Assembly: GCA_028290165.1 (NCBI GenBank)
Contig: JAQGKJ010000277.1
Location: 1-5,059, forward strand
Source: Bradyrhizobium sp.
GTDB lineage: Bacteria; Pseudomonadota; Alphaproteobacteria; Rhizobiales; Xanthobacteraceae
Length of the DNA stretch: 5,059 nt
Reading direction: 5' to 3'
Numbering within the stretch: the stretch's first letter is position 1; the number at the start of each line of letters is the position of its first letter. Made by a program: the position numbers and the translations under genes. The notes under the pieces are model-generated. The model saw only the letters and a program-made list of their open reading frames with translations, did no database searches and was not told the origin of the DNA. Below are positions 1-5,059 of the stretch, piece by piece.

Positions 1-1361
<1,361 letters not shown>

Positions 1362-1421
1362 TCGTTCATCACGACAGGCCTGTTGCACGTGCGCCTGCGC
1401 GTTCAGTGGCGCGATCCATTT

Positions 1422-1439
1422 GGTTCCCGCTTGTGAACC
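1422..1439. repeat. Short inverted repeat upstream of the EcfG-type promoter
   Basis: GGTTC (1422-1426) and GAACC (1435-1439) form a perfect 5-bp inverted repeat with an 8-base spacer. It ends 11 bases before the -35 element of the promoter at 1451. It could be a weak operator, or a remnant of aspA transcript-end structure. There is no T-tract, so it is not a convincing terminator. A repeat this short can arise by chance. Confidence 0.3.
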
Positions 1440-1450
1440 GGGGCGCTTCC

Positions 1451-1475
1451 GGAACATCAGAACAAGTTGAGCGTT
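1451..1475 (+). promoter_or_regulatory. EcfG-type general stress response promoter (GGAAC-N16-CGTT)
   Basis: GGAAC at 1451-1455 and CGTT at 1472-1475 are separated by 16 bases. This is an exact match to the consensus known for the alphaproteobacterial extracytoplasmic sigma factor EcfG, which is controlled by the PhyR-NepR partner switch. A transcript would start at about 1481-1484, only some 15-18 bases before the ATG at 1499, so the leader would be little more than the ribosome binding site. I found no other exact match with spacer 16 or 17 on either strand of the window. The -35 element overlaps the small palindrome TTCCGGAA (1447-1454). Confidence 0.75.
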
Positions 1476-1483
1476 GCCGCCGA

Positions 1484-1490
1484 AAGGGAG
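1484..1490 (+). promoter_or_regulatory. Ribosome binding site of the 226-aa membrane protein
   Basis: AAGGGAG (1484-1490, purine-rich) lies 8 bases before the ATG at 1499. This decides the start: the open frame extends upstream to 1358, but the upstream part would run through the EcfG-type promoter and has no comparable site. Confidence 0.7.
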
Positions 1491-1498
1491 CGAACAAC

Positions 1499-2179
1499 AT
1501 GCGCACGTCGATGGCTTATTTTGCAGGAGCGGGAACCGTTATCGCCGCGATCGCCGCGATCGCCGCGATCGCCGCCGGCGTCGGCGGTGGTCTGCTGGTA
1601 GGGGATATCATGAGTCCAAAATCCCCCAAGCAAACCACTGAAATGAGCCGGCTGGAGCGGCGCATGTCGCGGGAGCCGATACCTGCGTCGGCCACGCCGT
1701 CGGAACCGGTGCCTTATCTCTCGGCACCCCAGCCGTCACAACCCAGCACCACCGTCGCAGCGGCTCCAGCGCCGGTTCAGGCGCAGACGGAAACCGTCAA
1801 CGCCTCGCCGCCTGCGCAGCCGGCCGACCCGCCAGCAGCCAAGCTGCCCGAGACCAAGCAGCCTGAGACTGCAGCATCACAACGCGCATCGCCCGCGGCG
1901 CAGCCGGTGGCGCGTGAGCAAACCGCCGCTCCGAATGATGCCTACGCCAAGGCGCGGGACGCGGATGCAAAGCGCGCGGAGGACAGGCGCAAGGCCGAGC
2001 GGCACCAGCAATGGGCCGAGCGGCAGCAACAATCGGCCGAGAAGCGGCGGCAAAGGCAGCAGCAAGAACTGCAGGCGGTCGAGGAAAAAGTCAGGGAAGA
2101 CACCGAGCCGAGGCAGGAGCTCGTAGGCGACCCGGTGAGGATCGAGAGGCCTCGGATCAGGCTGTTCGGCCCGGACTGA
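1499..2179 (+). CDS. Hypothetical membrane-anchored Pro/Ala-rich protein with charged C-terminal half (226 aa)
   Basis: Function unknown. Residues about 6-35 form one hydrophobic Ala/Ile/Gly-rich segment (AYFAGAGTVIAAIAAI onward, ending in GVGGGLLVGDI), best read as an uncleaved N-terminal anchor. A conserved-looking stretch, EMSRLERRMSREPIP, follows at about 49-63. Next comes a Pro/Ala/Gln-rich, presumably extended region (about 64-145). A very polar Arg/Lys/Glu/Gln segment (about 146-210) probably forms a helix or coiled coil, and the end is RIRLFGPD. If the anchor is N-in, most of the protein is periplasmic. The design resembles TonB- or TolA-like spacers, but there is no TonB C-terminal domain, so I do not name it. 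I recall similar proteins in Bradyrhizobium. The EcfG-type promoter and a ribosome binding site lie directly upstream, predicting induction under general stress or in stationary phase. The gene is convergent with the transglutaminase-like gene, 40 bases apart, with no clear shared terminator. Confidence 0.85.
   Translation: MRTSMAYFAGAGTVIAAIAAIAAIAAGVGGGLLVGDIMSPKSPKQTTEMSRLERRMSREPIPASATPSEPVPYLSAPQPSQPSTTVAAAPAPVQAQTETVNASPPAQPADPPAAKLPETKQPETAASQRASPAAQPVAREQTAAPNDAYAKARDADAKRAEDRRKAERHQQWAERQQQSAEKRRQRQQQELQAVEEKVREDTEPRQELVGDPVRIERPRIRLFGPD
1541..1576 (+). repeat. 9-bp tandem repeat, four units, inside the membrane segment
   Basis: ATCGCCGCG is repeated at 1541, 1550 and 1559, with a fourth unit at 1568 that differs only in its last base (C for G). 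The unit is in frame and each copy encodes Ile-Ala-Ala, giving four IAA units in the core of the predicted transmembrane helix of the 226-aa protein. Copy-number change by slippage would lengthen or shorten the helix by three residues without a frameshift. Confidence 0.9.
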
Positions 2180-2219
2180 GCGTGCTGCTTTGAACTGATG
2201 CAGACGGAGCCGACGCCGT

Positions 2220-3050
2220 TTAGTGCGCCGGTGTCGCTGGCGTTTCCACGACCTCGTCAGTCCATACTTTAAAGCTGAGCAGCGTATTTGGCCCGAAAGT
2301 TTGAGTAATGGGAACGTCTGCGGCGTCTCGTCCCTGTGCAATCAGCACTCGCCCGATTCGCGGAATGTTGTTGCGCGCATCGAAGGTGTACCAGTGGCCG
2401 CCGATATAGGCCTCGAACCAGCCGGCAAAATCCCCCGCGGCCCACGGTAGCGGCATGCCGATGTCGCCGAGATAGCCGGTGCAATATCGCGCTGGAATGT
2501 TCATGCAGCGGCAGAACGCGATGGCCAGGTGCGCATAGTCGCGGCAGACGCCCTTGCGCTCGTTGAATACCTCCCACGCCGTCATGGTCGCCCGCGCGTG
2601 TTCGTAACCGAACGCGATGTGGTTGTGAACGAAATCGCAAATTGCCTGGACCCGCGCCCATCCCGGCGTTGTCTTCTCAAACAGCTTCCACGCCACATCG
2701 GAGAGCCGGTCGGTCTCGCAGTAGCGGCTGCCAAGCAGATAGACGATCGCCTCCGCCGGCAGATCCTCCACGGCGTGCTGCGAGGCGGTTGGAACGATCA
2801 CATCGGGCAGACCGCTGTCGCGAACCGTCCCATCGGCCGCAAGGCGCATGCGTCCGGCAGGCGCGACGAACCGGCTGCACCAGTTGCCGAAGCCATCGCG
2901 ATAGGGCGTGATGGGAACGGAAGGGCTGGTCGTCAGATAGTCGGGTACGATGATGTCGGACGCCCGCGTAAAATGCGTGCCGAGCACCGCGATGATAGGT
3001 GTCGGTTGCGGAAAGTCGTAAAGCATCTCGAAGCCGACACGAATCTTCAT
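2220..3050 (-). CDS. Transglutaminase-like (papain-fold) family protein, 276 aa
   Basis: Member of the bacterial transglutaminase-like superfamily, whose members act as cysteine proteases or amidases, or as crosslinking enzymes; the substrate here is unknown. Residues about 1-85 form the beta-rich N-terminal domain often found in this family (MKIRVGFEMLYDFPQPTP onward). The catalytic core covers about 130-235. It has the nucleophile Cys169 in KGVCRDYAHLAIAFCR, His219 in GGHWYTFDAR, and Asp224 in the same motif, so the triad is complete. ARYCTGYLGD (187-196) matches the strand region typical of the family. I see no signal peptide, so it is probably cytoplasmic. The ATG is preceded by AGGGGG at a 6-base spacing, held in a hairpin loop. 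It is convergent with the 226-aa gene and divergent from the 89-aa gene. Family assignment is secure; protease versus transglutaminase activity cannot be told from sequence. Confidence 0.93.
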   Translation of the reverse strand: MKIRVGFEMLYDFPQPTPIIAVLGTHFTRASDIIVPDYLTTSPSVPITPYRDGFGNWCSRFVAPAGRMRLAADGTVRDSGLPDVIVPTASQHAVEDLPAEAIVYLLGSRYCETDRLSDVAWKLFEKTTPGWARVQAICDFVHNHIAFGYEHARATMTAWEVFNERKGVCRDYAHLAIAFCRCMNIPARYCTGYLGDIGMPLPWAAGDFAGWFEAYIGGHWYTFDARNNIPRIGRVLIAQGRDAADVPITQTFGPNTLLSFKVWTDEVVETPATPAH

Positions 3051-3069
3051 CCGAAACCCCCTGTTTCAG
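3051..3069 (-). promoter_or_regulatory. Hairpin presenting the Shine-Dalgarno sequence of the transglutaminase-like gene
   Basis: Read on the minus strand, CTGAAAC (3069-3063), loop AGGGG (3062-3058) and GTTTCGG (3057-3051) form a 7-bp stem including one U-G pair. The stem abuts the ATG at 3050. The Shine-Dalgarno core AGGGG is the loop. The stem is moderate in strength, so it may present the site to the ribosome or modulate access in a temperature-dependent way. This is a structural inference from complementarity only. Confidence 0.5.
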
Positions 3070-3107
3070 TCGCTTGCGCCAAGTCGCAACGGCACGCCGC
3101 CTTCACT

Positions 3108-3127
3108 GAGCCGCGCTGACGCGGCTC
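3108..3127. repeat. Perfect 8-bp GC-rich hairpin in the leader of the transglutaminase-like gene
   Basis: GAGCCGCG (3108-3115), loop CTGA (3116-3119) and CGCGGCTC (3120-3127) are perfectly complementary. No T-tract follows on either strand, so it is not a standard intrinsic terminator. It lies 58-77 bases upstream of the minus-strand ATG at 3050. GCTC-CC-GAGC at 3124-3133 shares four bases with its right arm, so the two stems exclude each other. Confidence 0.6.
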
Positions 3128-3203
3128 CCGAGCTGCAGTTGAAGTGACGTTTGAACGTATCGCCGCAGGCAGCCGGCCGGGTCGCGCGACAATCGGGCCT
3201 GCT

Positions 3204-3217
3204 CATTTCCAGAAATG
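3204..3217. repeat. 14-base palindrome, candidate operator
   Basis: CATTTC (3204-3209), CA (3210-3211) and GAAATG (3212-3217) form a perfect 6-bp inverted repeat with a 2-base centre. It lies about 155 bases upstream of the transglutaminase-like gene and 180 upstream of the 89-aa gene. Its AT-rich arms stand out in a GC-rich region, which fits a protein-binding site, but no regulator can be named. Confidence 0.35.
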
Positions 3218-3397
3218 TTCCGGCGCACTGCGGAGATGGCGACGAAAGCGGTCTGATGCAAGGCCAGGCGAGCCTTATTCGACCCGGCGCCGTCGATCCC
3301 GTGCGAAAGCGATGGCTAATCGGTCCGAAAGAGCGCACGGTGATGGCATGCATGACGACAGCGCCGGTAGAGAGCTGTTCGCAAAAGACAGTCGAGC

Positions 3398-3667
3398 ATG
3401 ACCATGCGCTCGCGACGGGAAACCATCACCTTCAAACATCCCTTCCGGATCGAAGGCATCGATCGCCTGCTGTCCGCGGGTGCTTACGAGGTCGTCACCG
3501 ATGAGGAGATGATCGAAGGTTTGTCATTCGCTGCGTTCCGCCGCGTTGCCACCATGATCATGGTGCCGGCGGCAGCGCCGCGCAGTTCAATGATGGAGAT
3601 GATTTCCATCAGCTCGGTTGCTCTGTCCGACGCGCAGCGCATTGACGCGAGCGCGTCCCGTGAGTGA
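3398..3667 (+). CDS. Small conserved hypothetical protein (89 aa)
   Basis: Function unknown. I recognise the pattern RETITFKHPFRIEGIDRLL, then GAYEVVTDEEMIEGLSF, then RRVATMIMVP, as that of a small protein recurrent in Bradyrhizobium and relatives, from memory only. The first 55 residues look like alternating beta strands with an acidic turn (VVTDEEMIEG), and the tail (about 58-89) is less ordered. It has no signal peptide or membrane segment. An in-frame stop at 3368-3370 limits the start to ATG 3398 or ATG 3404; neither has a strong Shine-Dalgarno sequence, and 3404 would give an 87-aa protein starting MRSRRET. Its stop overlaps the start of the next gene by 8 bases, so the two are very likely co-translated. 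Confidence 0.85.
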   Translation: MTMRSRRETITFKHPFRIEGIDRLLSAGAYEVVTDEEMIEGLSFAAFRRVATMIMVPAAAPRSSMMEMISISSVALSDAQRIDASASRE

Positions 3668-3956
3668 CAAGCCGCTCGACCTCGACAGCCACCGCGGCAT
3701 GGCCGCGCAGAAAGCAACCGACATGCGGCGGATTCTGGCCGACGTCGAGAACAACGCAAAGGACCTGCGCGATCGGCAGGGGATACTCGAAAACCAGCTG
3801 CTGTCGGCTCCCGCGGCTTCGTGGCCGGAGGCAGCCGCCAAGGCGCGCTACGTCCTGAATTTGTACGCCGCGGGGCTGCCTCTATCCGACACCCGTCATC
3901 GCGATCTGGTCGTGGCGGTACTTGCGGACTTCGCCCGGCTCTCCGATGAGAGCTGA
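3660..3956 (+). CDS. Small conserved hypothetical helical protein (98 aa, GTG start)
   Basis: Function unknown; soluble and mainly helical. The GTG at 3660 lies within the last codons of the 89-aa gene (overlap 3660-3667, GTGAGTGA), which favours translational coupling and explains the lack of a good ribosome binding site. It gives the N-terminus MSDKPLDLDSHRG, which I recall from Bradyrhizobium homologues. An in-frame TTG at 3618 exists but would overlap the upstream gene by 50 bases. Residues about 14-48 form a likely coiled-coil helix (MAAQKATDMRRILADVEN onward, rich in Asp, Glu, Arg and Gln). A SWPEAAAKARY helix follows at about 54-70, and the C-terminal helix RDLVVAVLADFARL at about 81-94. 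It is convergent with the 66-aa gene, 24 bases away. Confidence 0.85.
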   Translation: MSDKPLDLDSHRGMAAQKATDMRRILADVENNAKDLRDRQGILENQLLSAPAASWPEAAAKARYVLNLYAAGLPLSDTRHRDLVVAVLADFARLSDES

Positions 3957-3980
3957 ACGATCAGGCGGCGGCCGTGTCGG

Positions 3981-4181
3981 CTACGAGTCCAGTGCCTTGA
4001 TCGCTTGATCTGCCGCAATGGCAGCACTTTCTTCGGAGCCGCTATCTTCTGTTGTAACAAATCCCAGGATCGTCGTGCCCTTGCTTGTCGCGGTCGGCTG
4101 AACAATCGGCGTTACGTTGGCACGCCACCGTCCGGGCTTCCGCTGAAAAGTAACAACCTTGTAGTCAGACGCCTTGGCCAT
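3981..4181 (-). CDS. Small conserved hypothetical protein (66 aa)
   Basis: Function unknown. It starts MAKASDYKVVTFQRKPGRWR, a pattern I recall from very small Bradyrhizobium proteins. Two or three beta strands are likely (YKVVTFQRK, WRANVTPI, TTILGFVTTED), followed by an acidic turn (DSGSEES) and an Ala-rich helix (AAIAADQAIKAL), giving a compact beta-beta-beta-alpha layout. It has no signal peptide, membrane segment or cysteine. AGGGAC (4191-4186 on the minus strand) lies 4 bases before the ATG at 4181 and supports the start. It is the last of three same-strand small genes, 61 bases after the 82-aa gene, and a possible weak terminator lies between them. Confidence 0.85.
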   Translation of the reverse strand: MAKASDYKVVTFQRKPGRWRANVTPIVQPTATSKGTTILGFVTTEDSGSEESAAIAADQAIKALDS

Positions 4182-4214
4182 TGCCGTCCCTTTTTCCGCG
4201 CTGTCCGCGACAAA

Positions 4215-4237
4215 GCGGAGCAGTAGTGCTCTTCCGC
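4215..4237 (-). terminator. Possible weak terminator after the 82-aa exported protein gene
   Basis: On the minus strand, beginning 5 bases after the stop of the 82-aa gene, GCGGA (4237-4233) pairs with TCCGC (4219-4215) and GCA (4229-4227 region) pairs with TGC around a CTAC loop, with a 3-base bulge. TTTG follows directly. The U-tract is short, so this may be an intercistronic stem rather than a true terminator. Confidence 0.3.
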
Positions 4238-4242
4238 ATATC

Positions 4243-4491
4243 TCAACAACCGCGACAGATATTCTTTAGCTTGGCGGTGGTTCGTGCGTCTTCCGCGATG
4301 AAGGGGTCTTTGTAAGCAGCTCGCGATACGTCGTTTTCAACGGCTGCAGGCTTTTCCATCTTCGGGGAATGCGCCGCATCGTAACAAGCCAGCCGTCCGC
4401 TCGTGCTTTCGATCGCGCGGCAATCCGGTCCCATGGCGAGAGCGCCTTGCGCGAAGGTGCAGAGCGTCAATACTGCGAAAGCAATTTTCAT
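4243..4491 (-). CDS. Small exported protein with four mature cysteines (82 aa)
   Basis: Function unknown; predicted periplasmic. Residues 1-19 (MKIAFAVLTLCTFAQGALA) are a typical Sec signal peptide with an ALA cleavage site before Met20. The segment LTLC does not satisfy a lipobox, so it is not called a lipoprotein. The mature part of 63 residues has Cys24, Cys36, Cys79 and Cys82, enough for two disulfides. CRAIESTSGRLACYDAA (24-40) follows a pattern that recurs at the start of many small proteobacterial periplasmic proteins (Cys, spacer, R-L-x-C-Y-D). The end is KLKNICRGC. The frame opens further upstream to 4575, but AAAGGAA (4503-4497) lies 5 bases before the ATG at 4491 and the signal peptide begins there, so this start is preferred. 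Confidence 0.85.
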   Translation of the reverse strand: MKIAFAVLTLCTFAQGALAMGPDCRAIESTSGRLACYDAAHSPKMEKPAAVENDVSRAAYKDPFIAEDARTTAKLKNICRGC

Positions 4492-4683
4492 CCGGGTTCC
4501 TTTGCGGGCGACATTTTGCCCGCTGCATATCGATCGACAATCAAACCAGGCCGCGTCCACGAAGTGGTGGGCCAATCAACCCCAACACCGATCGTGCAGC
4601 ACTCTGCAAAGAGAATCGCTCGCCGGTGATTAAATGCGCTTGCCCTATAAACTCTTCAGATGCCGACGGCAGCCATTGGGTCA
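4492..4683. other. Intergenic region between the 82-aa and 44-aa genes
   Basis: These 192 bases must hold the promoter of the 82-aa gene if it is transcribed alone. I see no exact EcfG-type motif and no convincing sigma-70 pair. Small stems such as CCAC/GTGG near 4558-4568 and TGCAG/CTGCA near 4593-4606 are too short to name. The 82-aa frame continues in without a stop as far as 4575, but that part reads as non-coding. Confidence 0.4.
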
Positions 4684-4818
4684 CTATTTCTTTTTGCCGG
4701 AACCGAAGCTCGGCTGCCATCCTGCGGTCTTTTGGCTTGGCGCTGCAGCAATTGTCTTGATCTTCTCTTTTTTCGGCTTCTTGGATTCTCGATTGCCTTT
4801 TTGCTCGCCCTTGGCCAT
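4684..4818 (-). CDS. Lysine-rich small protein (44 aa)
   Basis: Function unknown. It is a very short gene with strong support. AGGGAG (4830-4825 on the minus strand) lies 6 bases before the ATG at 4818, and the protein has a distinctive, apparently conserved build. The N-terminal half is highly basic (MAKGEQKGNRESKKPKKEK, residues 1-19). A central IKTIAAAPSQK (20-30) follows, then an aromatic segment GWQPSFG (33-39), and the protein ends SGKKK with a TAG stop. I recall near-identical small proteins in Bradyrhizobium, from memory. It has no membrane segment or signal peptide. The charge suggests binding to nucleic acid, the ribosome or another polyanion, which is inference only. It is the first of three same-strand small genes, 192 bases ahead of the 82-aa gene, so probably a separate transcript. 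Confidence 0.85.
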   Translation of the reverse strand: MAKGEQKGNRESKKPKKEKIKTIAAAPSQKTAGWQPSFGSGKKK

Positions 4819-5059
4819 GCCGCTCTCCCTAAGTTTGATGGTGACGCAGTCTTTGAATGAAGAAGTTCAGACGGACGCATGGTGCACGAGGCTTCGATCG
4901 ATTGTCCGCCGCAGGGTCTAAAGCCTGGACGAAAAAATTTGTCCGCGCGCCGTAAGGACTCGCATTCAGGACTGTGCGCCCTTTGTTGCCCGATAGCCAT
5001 GCATTAGTTGGACCTCGTCTCGACCCATATCGCCCCACCGCGACCATGGTCTCAGTCGA
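4819..5059. other. Right-edge region without a supportable gene
   Basis: These 241 bases are upstream of the 44-aa gene and should contain its promoter on the minus strand. I find no EcfG-type motif. An A/T-rich run (AAAAAATTT at about 4931-4941), flanked by GGAC and GTCC, stands out against the GC-rich background about 110 bases upstream of the gene and may belong to a promoter. Open frames crossing the region lack ribosome binding sites and recognisable products. A gene could begin at the ATG at 5046 on the + strand, but too little is visible. Confidence 0.4.

Larger units (their letters stand above)
3051..3397. other. Divergent intergenic region, 347 bases, rich in inverted repeats
   Basis: This stretch lies between the divergent transglutaminase-like gene (-) and the 89-aa gene (+) and must hold promoters for both. 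I find no exact EcfG-type motif and no convincing sigma-70 promoter in it. It contains the Shine-Dalgarno hairpin (3051-3069), a TTGCG/CGCAA inverted repeat (3074-3089), an 8-bp perfect hairpin (3108-3127) overlapped by a competing GCTC/GAGC repeat (3124-3133), and a 14-base palindrome (3204-3217). Long open frames cross it on both strands, but none has a good ribosome binding site or a recognisable product. Confidence 0.6.

Noticed and set aside
1374..1392. Adjacent palindromes ACAGGCCTGT and GCACGTGC after aspA
   Set aside because: They are short, GC-rich and not followed by a T-tract. They are too likely by chance to call a terminator or operator.
2180..2219. Bidirectional terminator between the convergent 226-aa and transglutaminase-like genes
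   Set aside because: Only a 4-bp CTGC/GCAG complementarity is present, with no T-tract on either strand.
2529..3119. 196-aa + strand open frame across the transglutaminase-like gene
   Set aside because: It lies opposite a gene with a complete catalytic triad, has an Arg-rich composition typical of antisense shadows, and shows no family motif.
3066..3504. Open frames in the divergent intergenic region (- strand 3066-3353, + strand 3144-3401 and 3151-3504)
   Set aside because: They overlap each other and the inverted repeats, have weak starts, and have products without recognisable motifs. The last one also runs into the 89-aa gene in another frame.
4634..4921. 95-aa + strand frame with a hydrophobic stretch (FWLGAAAIVLIFSFFGFLD)
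   Set aside because: The hydrophobic run is the complement of the lysine-rich 44-aa gene on the other strand, since Lys and Glu codons read as Phe and Leu in antisense. There is no ribosome binding site.
4926..4943. GGAC...GTCC flanking an A/T run, as an inverted-repeat operator
   Set aside because: Only the outer 4 bases pair; the interior is not symmetric, so it is mentioned only as an AT-rich tract.
4656..5047. Minus-strand frames of 114 aa and 72 aa at the right edge
   Set aside because: The first overlaps the 44-aa gene in a different frame. The second has no ribosome binding site, and both have Arg-rich compositions without motifs.

Overview
The window is GC-rich chromosomal DNA from an alphaproteobacterium, most likely Bradyrhizobium or a close relative (Nitrobacteraceae, Rhizobiales). 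The evidence is the GC-rich codon use, a perfect EcfG-type general-stress promoter, and several small conserved-hypothetical proteins that I recognise from memory as typical of that group. No database search was run. There is no sign of a mobile element, CRISPR array, phage, tRNA or rRNA.

Layout. At the left edge is the 3' part of aspA (aspartate ammonia-lyase, + strand, 1-1361), whose true start lies outside the window. A 137-base gap follows; it carries GGAAC-N16-CGTT (1451-1475) just ahead of a membrane-anchored Pro/Ala-rich and charged protein (+, 1499-2179). A 9-bp tandem repeat lies inside the membrane segment of that protein. Convergent to it is a transglutaminase-like protein with a complete Cys-His-Asp triad (-, 2220-3050). 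Its Shine-Dalgarno sequence sits in the loop of a hairpin that abuts the start codon.

A 347-base non-coding region (3051-3397) with three or more inverted repeats separates this gene from a pair of small overlapping + strand genes (89 aa, 3398-3667; 98 aa, 3660-3956). Convergent to that pair is a run of three small - strand genes: a 44-aa lysine-rich protein (4684-4818), an 82-aa exported protein with four cysteines in its mature part (4243-4491), and a 66-aa protein (3981-4181). The last 240 bases hold no gene that I can support.

How the parts relate. aspA is housekeeping amino-acid metabolism (aspartate to fumarate plus ammonia). The rest looks like a neighbourhood of small uncharacterised accessory proteins. 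Only the 226-aa membrane protein has direct sequence evidence of stress (EcfG) control; extending this to the other genes would be speculation. I see no clear multi-gene defence, secretion or biosynthetic system. The points most worth a second look are the EcfG promoter, the hairpin-borne ribosome binding site, the repeat-encoded membrane segment and the 44-aa gene.
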